A DNA stretch of 64,000 bases from Clostridium sp. MSJ-8 (GTDB taxonomy: Bacteria > Bacillota > Clostridia > Clostridiales > Clostridiaceae), in assembly GCF_018918325.1 (NCBI RefSeq), contig NZ_JAHLQH010000049.1:124001-188000 (forward strand), read 5' to 3'. Below the pieces are notes generated by a model, which was not told where the DNA came from, made no database searches, and saw only the letters and a list, made by a program, of their open reading frames with translations. Positions 55,887 through 64,000 of this stretch are shown here, in pieces. The translations under genes and the position numbers were made by a program. Position 1 is the first letter of the stretch. Each line of letters begins with the position of its first letter.

Positions 55887-57152
55887 ATGAAAATAAAAGA
55901 CATAATTAATTATAAAATAAAAAAAGAAATAAAAGATAAGTATAAAGCTATAAATATACTAGCATATTTTTTACTTATAATGCTTGGATTAACATTGTTA
56001 TCTAGATTCTCGGATTCACTTACTATTCCAAAAGTACAAACAACCAATGGAAATAGAGGAACTATTGATCACGAAATATCTGGAGAAGGAATGATATATC
56101 AAAATAGTAGTAATTCAGTAAACTTAATGGAAGGTCTGAAAATAAATTCAATTGATGTTGCTGAAGGAACATCAGTTAATGTAGGAGATACATTATTAAC
56201 TTTAGATATGGATACATTAAATACTGTGTTAGCTTCTCTTGAAAAAGAATTAGAATCATCTAAGCTTGCTTATAATAGAGCTGTAGAAGATCAAAAAAAT
56301 GCAGAAATTAAGATAAATAAACAAATATCAGATGCTAAAAGTGCTATGGACAAGGCACAAAGTGATATGAATAATGCTCAAGATGAGGAAAAAGAACAAT
56401 ATAGACAAGAGTATGAAGCTAAAAAATCAGAGTATGAAGAATTGGTAAATGGTAAGGATGAAACTTTATTATCATATAAAAGAGCAGTAGAAGATGCAAA
56501 GAACCAAGATAATTCAGAAGTATCTGAAAAAGTACAAAAGCTTACTGAGATAAAAAATGCAGGTGGTAAATTAACTGCACCTACTTCAGGAACAATTATA
56601 GAAATAACTGCTGAAAAAGGTGGAACTACTCAAGGGGGAAGTGTTATATCATTATCTAATTCTGAAGTGGAAAATCTTCTTACAGTACAAATATCAAAAG
56701 ATGAAAAAAAATCTATAAAAGTAGGACAGAAAGTGGATGTGACAATAGATGATGATAGTACTTATATGTCTAACGTAAAAATAGCATCTATAAAAGTTAA
56801 TTCTGAAAATTCAGAGATGTTAGATGTTACTGTAAAGCTACCTGTTGGGCAAGGTACTATTGGAGAATATGGCAAAATAACTGTTCCAGCAGAGAGTAAA
56901 GAGTATGATGTAATATTGCCACTTGAAGCTATTCATCAAGATGGTAATAAATATTATGTGTTAGTTGTAACTGATAAAGACACTGTATTAGGTAGTCAAA
57001 AAATTGCATCAAAGGTTGAAGTATCTATTGCTGATAAAAATGGAGATAGTGTTGCACTAAAGGATTCAGCTATATCTTCTTATGATGAAGTAATAGTATC
57101 ATCTAATAAAGATATAAAGGATGGAGACAGAATAAGAAAGGAGGATAAATAA
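55887..57152 (+). CDS. HlyD/RND-type periplasmic adaptor (membrane fusion protein)
   Basis: This 421-aa protein has one N-terminal helix (about 24-42), a split lipoyl/barrel-sandwich domain (SIDVAEGTSVNVGDTLLTLD near 88-107 and TAPTSGTIIEITAEKGGTTQGG near 230-251), an intervening coiled coil (about 108-215) and a beta-barrel/membrane-proximal part. Adaptors of this kind join efflux permeases of the MacB or RND class. Here the gene lies within an importer-type operon, 3 bp after the second permease, and overlaps the next gene by a base. The expected efflux partner is replaced by an unusual membrane protein. Confidence 0.9.
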   Translation: MKIKDIINYKIKKEIKDKYKAINILAYFLLIMLGLTLLSRFSDSLTIPKVQTTNGNRGTIDHEISGEGMIYQNSSNSVNLMEGLKINSIDVAEGTSVNVGDTLLTLDMDTLNTVLASLEKELESSKLAYNRAVEDQKNAEIKINKQISDAKSAMDKAQSDMNNAQDEEKEQYRQEYEAKKSEYEELVNGKDETLLSYKRAVEDAKNQDNSEVSEKVQKLTEIKNAGGKLTAPTSGTIIEITAEKGGTTQGGSVISLSNSEVENLLTVQISKDEKKSIKVGQKVDVTIDDDSTYMSNVKIASIKVNSENSEMLDVTVKLPVGQGTIGEYGKITVPAESKEYDVILPLEAIHQDGNKYYVLVVTDKDTVLGSQKIASKVEVSIADKNGDSVALKDSAISSYDEVIVSSNKDIKDGDRIRKEDK

Positions 57153-58300
57153 TGAAAATTAAGTCTCACATAGTTAATTTAGTATTACTTATTATATTGA
57201 TTATGTGTGTAGGATATGAGATAGCATACTATAATGAGGCTAAATTTTCAAAAAAGGTTTCGTATTTATATGTGCAGGATTCTAATATAGATGTAAAGTC
57301 TATGCAAAAGTATCTAAAAGATGAAGAGGTAGATAACAGATTTTCATTTGTTGGATTTAAAGAGGAGTCTAATGGAACAGCATACAATATGGAACTTGGC
57401 AAAAATACAGAGTGTAATGTTATATATTTAGTCGGGAATTCTAATGTTATATTAAATAATACATCCTTGTATTTAGATGATAGTAAAGGGTGTATTGTAG
57501 ATAAGAAAGTAGCATATGCATTATTTGGAGATTATAATGTAAAAGGATTAACAATAACATATAATGATATTGAGTATACAATAAGAAATGTTGTAGATAA
57601 TTTAGAAAATGCTATAGTCATAGAGGGTGATAGTAATTCTAATATAATGATGGATATAATAGCAGTAGAAAGTGATGATGAAAGTTATACTGAAGAATTT
57701 ATGAATAAATATGGTATAAATGCTATAACAAGTGATAATAACATATATTATAGATTTGCTGAAGGTATGTCTTGTATTTTACTTATTATTATATTGATTA
57801 TATTTTTATCTAAACTTATTAGAATTATTATTAAGGACAAAGATAGGCCTATAAAACAACTTATAGACATAGCTATTATAATTATAGTGTGTATGAATTT
57901 ATATAAAGTTGTAGATGTTAATTTTACTATTAATTATAATCTTATACCTAATGAATGGTCAGATTTTGATTATTGGGGAGATATGATAAGAAAATATAGT
58001 GAAAAATATAAGAGTATTATGCTAATGCAGAAATATAATATAGAAATATTTCCTTTCATTAATGCTGCTAAAAGTATAGCTTGTGGAATTATATCTATTG
58101 TATTGTTTTGGACCGTTAAGAATAGGATTAAGGTAGATAATTTGAAGAAGTTATATCTATTAATCGTTTTAACAATGATAATAGAATTTATTGTTATTAT
58201 AATTGTTAATAAAAATTATGAACTTAATAGTTCGAGAATTATATATTTATTTCCTTATTATTTTGCTATAAATTATTTTTTAGATAAAAAATTAAGTTAG
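57152..58300 (+). CDS. Membrane protein with MacB-periplasmic-domain-like region
   Basis: 382 aa. One N-terminal helix (about 8-27), an extracytoplasmic domain of about 175 residues and five C-terminal helices (about 206-226, 237-255, 305-323, 335-353 and 358-376). The segment GCIVDKKVAYALFGDYNVKGLTITYNDIEYTIRNVV is very like the MacB_PCD signature of FtsX-type permeases, but the helices do not form the usual FtsX core and there is no ATPase. I read it as a diverged partner for the HlyD-like adaptor; this is inference. The start overlaps the previous stop (TAATG). Its last codons (KKLS and stop) lie within the terminus of an alpha repeat. Confidence 0.7.
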   Translation: MKIKSHIVNLVLLIILIMCVGYEIAYYNEAKFSKKVSYLYVQDSNIDVKSMQKYLKDEEVDNRFSFVGFKEESNGTAYNMELGKNTECNVIYLVGNSNVILNNTSLYLDDSKGCIVDKKVAYALFGDYNVKGLTITYNDIEYTIRNVVDNLENAIVIEGDSNSNIMMDIIAVESDDESYTEEFMNKYGINAITSDNNIYYRFAEGMSCILLIIILIIFLSKLIRIIIKDKDRPIKQLIDIAIIIIVCMNLYKVVDVNFTINYNLIPNEWSDFDYWGDMIRKYSEKYKSIMLMQKYNIEIFPFINAAKSIACGIISIVLFWTVKNRIKVDNLKKLYLLIVLTMIIEFIVIIIVNKNYELNSSRIIYLFPYYFAINYFLDKKLS

Positions 58301-58676
58301 TGTTATTGTTGGATAATTTATATTTCACAATAATTAATATCAAAATTATATGTTCTAAGTAAATAATATAATATGTAAAAAATCCAATGTTATTTAGTTT
58401 AATTAATATTATGTTTGTTATTAGTATCAATATTATATGTTTTCATAAATAGCATAATTTCATTAAGTATTTACTAATATAATAAAAAAGAGTAAAGATC
58501 CCTAAATACTATAAACTCGCTAAAGCTCAGACAGTATAGTATTTTTAACGGGATCTTTACTTTTTTATTATAAGAAATACTAAATTCTATTATAGATAAT
58601 TTACTTAAAGCAATAATTTGATATTAATTAACTTAAAAAATAAGAAATCAAAAATAAATATATTCAATAATTTTTT
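58286..58676. repeat. Palindromic element, family alpha, asymmetric deletion
   Basis: The left arm is full length (AAAAAATTAAG, AATTAATATCAAA, ATCCAATGTTATTTAG, AGTATCAATATTATATG), whereas the right arm is the short form ending CAATAATTTTTT. The central hairpin is the AGTAAAGATCCC / GGGATCTTTACT type (58491-58502 and 58550-58561). It closes the transport cassette on the right. The following 210 bp up to aroF are AT-rich and contain no recognisable gene or leader RNA. Confidence 0.85.
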
Positions 58677-58890
58677 ATCCTTAAGAACTTTTTTTAAAAA
58701 GATATTTGCTTAAGTTAATCATATATAGTACAATATTCATAAATGCACATAATATGGCGATAAGCTACATTAATTATAAAAATTTGTATTTCAAATAATT
58801 GATGATTATATATAATTATTAAGATGTAAGTAATAATGTAAACTAATATTATATGTTATATAGTTTTTTTGCCAGAGTAGGGGGTTAAGT

Positions 58891-59922
58891 ATGAGTTTTA
58901 ATAATGTAAGAAAAATTCCATCTCCAGAAGAGATGAGAGAAATGATACCTTTATCTGCAGCATCACAAAAGATAAAGGCAGAAAGAGACGAAGAGATTAA
59001 GAAAATATTTACTGGGGAAGAAGACAAATTTGTAGTAATTATAGGACCTTGTTCTGCAGACGATGAAGATGCAGTATGTGATTATGTTTCTAGATTAGCT
59101 AGAGTTAATGAACAAGTTAAAGATAAACTATTTATAGTCCCTAGAATATACACTAATAAGCCTAGAACAACAGGTGAAGGATACAAGGGAATGTTACATC
59201 AACCAGATCCATTAAAAGCACCTAACATAATAGAAGGTTTAAAAGCTATTAGAAAGATGTTTGTTAGAGCAATAGAAGAAACTGGATTGACACCAGCTGA
59301 CGAAATGTTATATCCATGTAATCATATCTACTGTGGAGACTTATTATCATATGTAGCTGTAGGTGCTAGAAGTGTAGAAAATCAACAACATAGATTAACT
59401 GCATCAGGTGTAGATGTACCAGTTGGAATGAAGAATCCAACAAGTGGAGATTTATCAATTATGTTCAATGCTATAAAGGCTGCTAATGGATCTCATGATT
59501 TTATATACAAAGACTACGAAGTAAGCACAAATGGTAATCCATATGCTCACTGTATCTTAAGAGGAGCTGTTAATAGATATGGTAACAACATACCTAATTA
59601 CCACTATGAAGATTTAATGAAGACTTTAGAATTATATGATAAGTTTAAGTTAGGAAATCCAGCTGTAGTAGTAGACGCTAACCATTCTAATTCAGGAAAG
59701 TTATTTGCAGAACAACCAAGAATAGTTAGTGAAGTTCTTCATAGCAGAAACTACAATCCAGACATTAAGAAATTAGTTAAAGGTGTTATGGTAGAAAGTT
59801 ATATAGAAGAAGGAAATCAAAAAGTTGATGGAAACCATGTATATGGAAAATCAATTACAGATCCATGTTTAGGTTGGGAAGCAACAGAAAAATTACTTTA
59901 TACTATAGCAGAACAAGTATAA
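58891..59922 (+). CDS. 3-deoxy-7-phosphoheptulonate synthase (DAHP synthase, class I alpha)
   Basis: This 343-aa enzyme joins phosphoenolpyruvate and erythrose 4-phosphate, the first step of aromatic amino-acid synthesis. The sequence is of the AroFGH type: IIGPCSADD near 51-59, KPRTTGEGYKGMLHQPDP, GARSVENQQHRLTASGVDVPVGMKNPTSGD and VDANHSNSGK. The N-terminal extension (1-45) is the part that binds feedback inhibitor (Phe, Tyr or Trp) in this class; which one is not readable here. A purine-rich site (AGGGGG) precedes the ATG. I see no T-box or other leader RNA upstream. Confidence 0.96.
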   Translation: MSFNNVRKIPSPEEMREMIPLSAASQKIKAERDEEIKKIFTGEEDKFVVIIGPCSADDEDAVCDYVSRLARVNEQVKDKLFIVPRIYTNKPRTTGEGYKGMLHQPDPLKAPNIIEGLKAIRKMFVRAIEETGLTPADEMLYPCNHIYCGDLLSYVAVGARSVENQQHRLTASGVDVPVGMKNPTSGDLSIMFNAIKAANGSHDFIYKDYEVSTNGNPYAHCILRGAVNRYGNNIPNYHYEDLMKTLELYDKFKLGNPAVVVDANHSNSGKLFAEQPRIVSEVLHSRNYNPDIKKLVKGVMVESYIEEGNQKVDGNHVYGKSITDPCLGWEATEKLLYTIAEQV

Positions 59923-59940
59923 TAGACTAATTTGTAAGAT

Positions 59941-59978
59941 AAGGATTATTACAAAATTTACATTTTGCAATAATCCTT
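59941..59978 (+). terminator. Hairpin after DAHP synthase gene
   Basis: AAGGATTATTACAAAA and TTTTGCAATAATCCTT pair with one mismatch around a 6-nt loop. The T-run after it is weak. Confidence 0.6.
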
Positions 59979-60068
59979 AAATTTATGCATTTAACCTCTA
60001 GGAAAGCATATGAATTTTATAACATAATCGCTTTTATACTTTTCCTAATAAGGATGATGCTATAATAG

Positions 60069-60098
60069 TTGAATATATAATTATAAATATAGTATAAT
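60069..60098 (+). promoter_or_regulatory. Promoter of the suf genes
   Basis: TTGAAT (60069-60074), 18 nt and TATAAT (60093-60098), leaving a leader of about 115 nt before sufC. I see no obvious IscR- or Fur-type operator. Confidence 0.6.
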
Positions 60099-60219
60099 AT
60101 GTAAGTATGGCGTCTGTGAAAGTGGAGAAAATATATAATAATGTTTATGTTTATAATAAATAGAATACAGGAAATATTATAATATACAATTATAAGATAA
60201 AGTTATGGAAGGTGATTTA

Positions 60220-60951
60220 ATGATAAAGTTAGTAGATGTATCATATATAACTGAAGATAAATTTCAGATACTTAATAACATTAATCTTACTATAGATGAT
60301 TCGAAATTTGTAGTTATAACTGGCCCTAATGGTGGAGGAAAATCTACATTAGCAAAAGTTATAGTAGGCATCATTAAACCAACATCTGGAAAGATATATT
60401 TTAATGATATAGATATTACAGATATGAGTATTACAGAAAGAGCGAAGCTTGGAATTAGTTTTGCATTTCAACAACCAGTTAGATTTAAGGGGATTACAGT
60501 TAGAGACCTTATTACATTAGCAGCTAATAGGGAGATTTCAACTGAAGAAATTAATTCTTATTTAAATAAAGTTGGGTTAGATGGAGAAGAGTATATTGAT
60601 CGTGAAGTAAATAGTAGTTTATCTGGTGGAGAAATGAAAAGAATAGAAATTGCAATGGTTATGGCAAAGGATACTAAGCTATATGTTTTCGATGAACCAG
60701 AAGCTGGAATAGATATATGGAGTTTCAAGAATCTTATATCTGTATTTACAGAAATGAGAAAGAATAACAAGTCTAATTCAATGATTATTATTTCACATCA
60801 AGAGAGAATAATGGATATTGCAGATGATATAGTTGTAATTAGTGAAGGAAAAGTAATATCTCATGATAGTAGAGAAGAAATATTACCATGTTTATTAGAA
60901 GGAACTAATAGACAATGTTGCAAGAAGAATACTTTGGAGGTGCAAAAATAA
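60220..60951 (+). CDS. sufC: SufC-type Fe-S assembly ATPase
   Basis: This 243-aa ABC-type ATPase is cytosolic and has no permease. Walker A is GPNGGGKST (near 37-45), the signature is SLSGGEMKRIEIA and Walker B is LYVFDEPEAGIDIW. The SufC marks are the EPEAGID variant of the D-loop and the pairing with a SufB-like gene. The ATG at 60220 has GGAAGGTGA at the right distance; the ATG at 60205 lies upstream of that site. The stop overlaps the next start by one base. Confidence 0.92.
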   Translation: MIKLVDVSYITEDKFQILNNINLTIDDSKFVVITGPNGGGKSTLAKVIVGIIKPTSGKIYFNDIDITDMSITERAKLGISFAFQQPVRFKGITVRDLITLAANREISTEEINSYLNKVGLDGEEYIDREVNSSLSGGEMKRIEIAMVMAKDTKLYVFDEPEAGIDIWSFKNLISVFTEMRKNNKSNSMIIISHQERIMDIADDIVVISEGKVISHDSREEILPCLLEGTNRQCCKKNTLEVQK

Positions 60952-61868
60952 TGGATAAAGTAACTAAAAGCTTGATTCAGATTGTATCTGATATAGATGG
61001 AACACCTCAAGGTGCATATAATATAAGAGAAAATGGAGAGTGTGCGGGAAGACATACTACTGAGCATATAGATATTATTCCAAAGCAAGATAAATCAGGA
61101 ATAGACATTAAGATAAAAGGTGATACTAAAGGGGAAACAGTATATATACCTGCACTTGTAACTCATGAAAATGTAAAGGATATAGTGTATAATGACTTCT
61201 ATATAGAAGAAGGAGCTGATGTTATCATATCAGCTGGATGTGGTATACACAATGATGGATGTGGTACATCAGAACATAATGGAATACATAGATTCTATGT
61301 TGGGAAAAATGCACATGTAGTATATTTAGAAAAGCATATAGGAACTGGTGATGGAGAAGGAAAGAGAATTATTAATCCAGTAACTTATGCAGAAATTGAA
61401 GAAAATGGTTACCTTGAAATGGATACAGTTCAGATAGGTGGAGTAGATTCTACTAAGAGAGAGTGCAAGGCTATACTGAAGAACGGAGCTAAACTTATAG
61501 TTAAAGAGAAGATTATGACACATGGTAATCAATTTGCAGAAACAAGCTTTGATTTGGATTTAGATGGAGAAGAGTCAGGTGCTAACTTGATATCTAGATC
61601 GGTAGCTAAGGGTAATTCAACTCAGAGATTTTTATCTAAGATAAATGGAAATGCAAAATGTACAGGACATTCAGAATGTGATGCTATTATAATGGATAAT
61701 GCAAAAGTGACTGCTATACCTGAGATAACAGCTAATAATATAGATGCATCTCTTATTCATGAAGCAGCTATAGGTAAAATAGCAGGTGAACAAATAATTA
61801 AATTAATGACTCTTGGACTAACTGAAGAAGAAGCAGAAGCAAGAATAGTTGAAGGTTTTATGGAGTAA
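60951..61868 (+). CDS. SufB/SufD-like Fe-S scaffold, short form
   Basis: At 305 aa this is much shorter than a classical SufB (about 470). It consists mainly of the right-handed beta-helix core: ADVIISAGCGIHNDGCGTSEHNG, MDTVQIGGVDSTKRECKAIL, CTGHSECDAIIMDNAKVTAIPEI and the C-terminal EAAIGKIAGEQIIKLMTLGLTEEEAEARIVEGF, which carries the SufBD helix signature. GGAGG precedes the ATG. With SufC it forms a two-gene system without SufS, SufU or SufD, similar to the minimal SUF-like (SMS) systems of anaerobes and archaea. It probably builds or transfers Fe-S clusters as SufB2C2. Confidence 0.9.
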   Translation: MDKVTKSLIQIVSDIDGTPQGAYNIRENGECAGRHTTEHIDIIPKQDKSGIDIKIKGDTKGETVYIPALVTHENVKDIVYNDFYIEEGADVIISAGCGIHNDGCGTSEHNGIHRFYVGKNAHVVYLEKHIGTGDGEGKRIINPVTYAEIEENGYLEMDTVQIGGVDSTKRECKAILKNGAKLIVKEKIMTHGNQFAETSFDLDLDGEESGANLISRSVAKGNSTQRFLSKINGNAKCTGHSECDAIIMDNAKVTAIPEITANNIDASLIHEAAIGKIAGEQIIKLMTLGLTEEEAEARIVEGFME

Positions 61869-61875
61869 AAAATAT

Positions 61876-61915
61876 AAGGCATAGCCATAAAGAATATGTA
61901 TGGCTATGCCTTTTT
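61876..61915 (+). terminator. Terminator of the suf operon
   Basis: AAGGCATAGCCATA pairs perfectly with TATGGCTATGCCTT around a 9-nt loop, followed by a T-run. Confidence 0.95.
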
Positions 61916-61960
61916 GTTTTATGATATGTAATTTGTGTAAAAAAAATCTCTTATTATAAC

Positions 61961-61992
61961 AAATAGCAGAATAGTATTATATTCTGCTATTT
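61961..61992 (-). terminator. Terminator of the lipoprotein gene (minus strand)
   Basis: AAATAGCAGAAT and ATTCTGCTATTT form a 12-bp perfect stem around 8 nt, 17 bp beyond the stop of the minus-strand gene. On that strand it is followed by a weakly T-rich stretch. Confidence 0.75.
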
Positions 61993-62008
61993 TAAATGTT
62001 AATATTAA

Positions 62009-62635
62009 TTACTTCATTTGAAGAGTTTCAGTCATGATTTGACCAACTAATGCAGGATCTGGATCTACATTGTCTCCGATATTAGTAGTAGTAATAACTA
62101 CTGTTGAATCTCCTAATAAAGGCATAAATTGTTTCATATGCATAGTTACATCTGCTTGAGTTACATCATATTCCATTACAAAAACATCAAATTTTTCTGT
62201 AGAAAAATCAGAAAAATTGAAGTTAGTAGCTGAAGAAAATTGAGAAGTAATTTGTTCTTCTAAGCTGCTTTTTATATCATAATAATCATTTATATTTGTA
62301 CTTCCACTAACATCTTGTATAAGTATGTTAACACTTGAAGTTCCAGTTGTAGTATCTGCAGCAGCTGGATAATATAAATAATGACTAGAAGCAGTTATTT
62401 CTTGTTCAGTCCAATTGGCAGGTACTTTAAATGAACATTTGTCTAAATTAATATCTTGTGTATCATAAGTGATATCTGTAGTTGTAACTTTTTTGCTTGA
62501 AGTTTCTTCTACTTTTTTGCCTGAATTTGATGTGCTTCCTTTTTTATCATTAGAATCTCCACAACCAGTTAACATAACAGTAGTAAGTGCTGCCATAGCA
62601 AAAATAGCTATTCTTTTTAATAATTTATTTTTCAT
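62009..62635 (-). CDS. Hypothetical lipoprotein, 208 aa
   Basis: The signal peptide ends in the lipobox MLTGC (Cys25), followed by a Ser/Lys-rich linker (about 26-55) and a soluble domain of about 150 residues (about 56-208). The domain starts NLDKCSFKVPANWTEQEI, a pattern seen in PsbP/MOG1-like secreted domains of Firmicutes, but I cannot assign it with confidence. The function is unknown. GGGGG precedes the ATG. It is monocistronic, between the suf operon (convergent) and the amylase gene (same strand). Confidence 0.75.
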   Translation of the reverse strand: MKNKLLKRIAIFAMAALTTVMLTGCGDSNDKKGSTSNSGKKVEETSSKKVTTTDITYDTQDINLDKCSFKVPANWTEQEITASSHYLYYPAAADTTTGTSSVNILIQDVSGSTNINDYYDIKSSLEEQITSQFSSATNFNFSDFSTEKFDVFVMEYDVTQADVTMHMKQFMPLLGDSTVVITTTNIGDNVDPDPALVGQIMTETLQMK

Positions 62636-62728
62636 AAAATCCCCCTATTAAGTATAAAATTTAAAATACCTTAAAATAATATCATATTAAGTAAAAAAAT
62701 ACAAATATTAATTTGTAAAGAGTAAAAA

Positions 62729-62758
62729 AACGCGATAATCATACAAGATTATCGCGTT
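62729..62758 (-). terminator. Terminator of the amylase gene (minus strand)
   Basis: AACGCGATAATC pairs perfectly with GATTATCGCGTT around a 6-nt loop; on the minus strand a T7 run follows. Confidence 0.93.
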
Positions 62759-62770
62759 AAATAAATGATT

Positions 62771-64000
62771 TTATAGAAAAGAAGTTAATTCGAAATAGTC
62801 ATTAAGTAATAAATCATTTGTGTTTATATTAGGTTTTACACATTTTATAATGTTGTTTTCAAATAGCATAGCAGTATGTTCTGTATAGTATGCACCAGGT
62901 GTATAAGCCATAGGTAACTGATTATAACCATCACTAAATATTACTTGAGTATTGGAAGTTTTAAATTCTTCTGGAATTTCACAGACAAATTTATCGTTTA
63001 TATTATCTTTTTTCATTTCAACGCCTGGCCAAGGTGCTACATATTTATCATTTACATATATATAAGCAAATATTTTATCGCCCCAGTTAGATGGTTTAGT
63101 AGCATATATGCAGCCTTCTACAAAACCTCTGTTTATGAAGTTATGTTTTTTCTTTACATTTACCTTAGATGAAATTTCTTCATATGCAACTGCAACTGAT
63201 CTACCATCTATTTCAGCATGCATTTTTCCGTTTGATACTATAATCTTTCTTCCTGATAATCTATCAGTATATTCTCCATCTTTTAAGTTTGTTTCTGTGT
63301 CTATAATAGCATAATTATTAGATAAATTAATTATTGATACACCAGTTGTACCACGTTCTATTAGAAATACAGAGTTATTATTAAGTATTCTTATATACTC
63401 ATTGCTTCCAGAAAATTTGTTATGAAATCTGTTTATTTCTGAAACTTTTTTATCTTGCCATGATAAGTTACTAGTTTCTCCAATTCTTCCATGTAAACCG
63501 TTTGAAGGACGACAGAAGAATAGAGGAACTGAATCAGCACGAGAAGCTACAATACACCATCCTAATAAAATGTTCTCATCAGATATTCTGTCTGATTTTC
63601 TACCATAATCACCAGCATAAGTATCATGTGATTCAACCCATGTTACAAAGTTCTTAGCTATATCGTTTTTACAATAGAATTGAGCAAGACCTGCATTACA
63701 GTTTGTAACAGCGTCTATAACATTCCATCCATAAACGTTATCTGTAACCTTAAGATATTTTGAGTAGTTTTTGATGTCTGTTCCGCATTCATTTAATATT
63801 TCACCGTATATAAATGCGTTATTATCTTTGTTTTTTATACCTGAAGTAACAGATGGCCAATAATCACTTGAAATATAATCTTCAGGTAGTTCTATATGTT
63901 TAGCAGCATCAAAGCGGAAACCAGAAGCTCCTAAATCTTGAAGTCTATTTAAAAAATTAATTATTATTTTTTGAAGATCTTTGTTTGCTGTGTTTAAACC
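62771..64000 (-). CDS. Alpha-amylase (GH13), 3' part only, with C-terminal starch-binding-like module
   Basis: The open frame runs off the right edge, so about 409 C-terminal residues are present and the start lies outside. Reading the minus strand from 64000 gives GLNTANKDLQ, then GFRFDAAKH (region II, nucleophile Asp), IYGEIL (region III, acid/base Glu) and WVESHDTYAG (region IV), the conserved GH13 order. The last 110 residues (CIYATKPSNWGDKIFAYIYV, APWPGVEM) resemble a CBM26-type starch-binding module. The enzyme should hydrolyse internal alpha-1,4 bonds of starch and is probably secreted. It is followed by a strong terminator. Confidence 0.93.
   Translation of the reverse strand, partial: GLNTANKDLQKIIINFLNRLQDLGASGFRFDAAKHIELPEDYISSDYWPSVTSGIKNKDNNAFIYGEILNECGTDIKNYSKYLKVTDNVYGWNVIDAVTNCNAGLAQFYCKNDIAKNFVTWVESHDTYAGDYGRKSDRISDENILLGWCIVASRADSVPLFFCRPSNGLHGRIGETSNLSWQDKKVSEINRFHNKFSGSNEYIRILNNNSVFLIERGTTGVSIINLSNNYAIIDTETNLKDGEYTDRLSGRKIIVSNGKMHAEIDGRSVAVAYEEISSKVNVKKKHNFINRGFVEGCIYATKPSNWGDKIFAYIYVNDKYVAPWPGVEMKKDNINDKFVCEIPEEFKTSNTQVIFSDGYNQLPMAYTPGAYYTEHTAMLFENNIIKCVKPNINTNDLLLNDYFELTSFL

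Noticed and set aside
57152-58300. Ordinary FtsX permease
   Set aside because: A MacB-periplasmic-like segment is present, but the C-terminal helices do not show the FtsX core pattern and no ATPase gene is adjacent.
58677-58890. T-box or other leader RNA upstream of the DAHP synthase gene
   Set aside because: No GGTGG T-box sequence, no terminator hairpin; only AT-rich DNA.

Overview
The window is very AT-rich, with overwhelmingly A/T-ending codons, strong GGAGG-type ribosome-binding sites and U-tract terminators. It carries spore genes (a small acid-soluble spore protein, YtxC, a PdaB-like deacetylase), two T-box leaders and an L20-type leader in front of infC. Together these point to an anaerobic, motile, spore-forming Firmicute of the genus Clostridium or a close relative. 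Species cannot be fixed from the sequence alone.

Layout. 1-7.8 kb: topB, a chemotaxis receptor and a two-gene export-type ABC transporter. 7.8-8.7 kb: a block of non-coding palindromic repeats. 8.7-15.4 kb: an AraC-type regulator divergent from a GH31 glucosidase, a MATE exporter, a six-helix-type membrane protein and a CPBP protease. 15.7-24.7 kb: a large chemoreceptor, T-box/valS, folC and small conserved genes. 24.9-33.9 kb: PdaB-like deacetylase, a two-OB-fold SSB-like protein, dapA-dapB, SASP, a methyltransferase, hslO, a GME-fold-like protein, ytxC and the infC-rpmI-rplT operon. 34-42 kb: KtrB/KtrA-type potassium uptake, an rRNA methyltransferase, T-box/pheST, a DNA repair methyltransferase and one unknown gene. 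42-58.7 kb: an accessory region in which three repeat blocks bracket two cassettes. The first cassette is one large surface protein. The second is an unknown tail-anchored protein, a two-component system and a five-gene transport locus. 58.9-64 kb: DAHP synthase, a two-gene SUF system, a lipoprotein and the 3' part of a GH13 amylase.

The most unusual content is (1) a family of interspersed palindromic elements, the longest about 460 bp, whose arms pair end to end and whose central hairpin shows compensatory base changes between copies. They come as full, internally deleted, nested and tandemly duplicated copies, with no transposase in the window. (2) A locus at 48.8-58.3 kb that combines importer-type sugar permeases and a propeller-plus-solute-binding fusion lipoprotein with an exporter-type HlyD adaptor and a MacB-periplasmic-domain-like membrane protein, with no ATPase. 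Two promoters there carry identical 11-bp-period direct repeats that are the likely target of the adjacent response regulator.

Housekeeping regulation is legible: sigma-28-like promoters precede both chemoreceptors, T-boxes with GTA (Val) and TTC (Phe) specifiers precede valS and pheST, and infC starts at a rare AUC codon.
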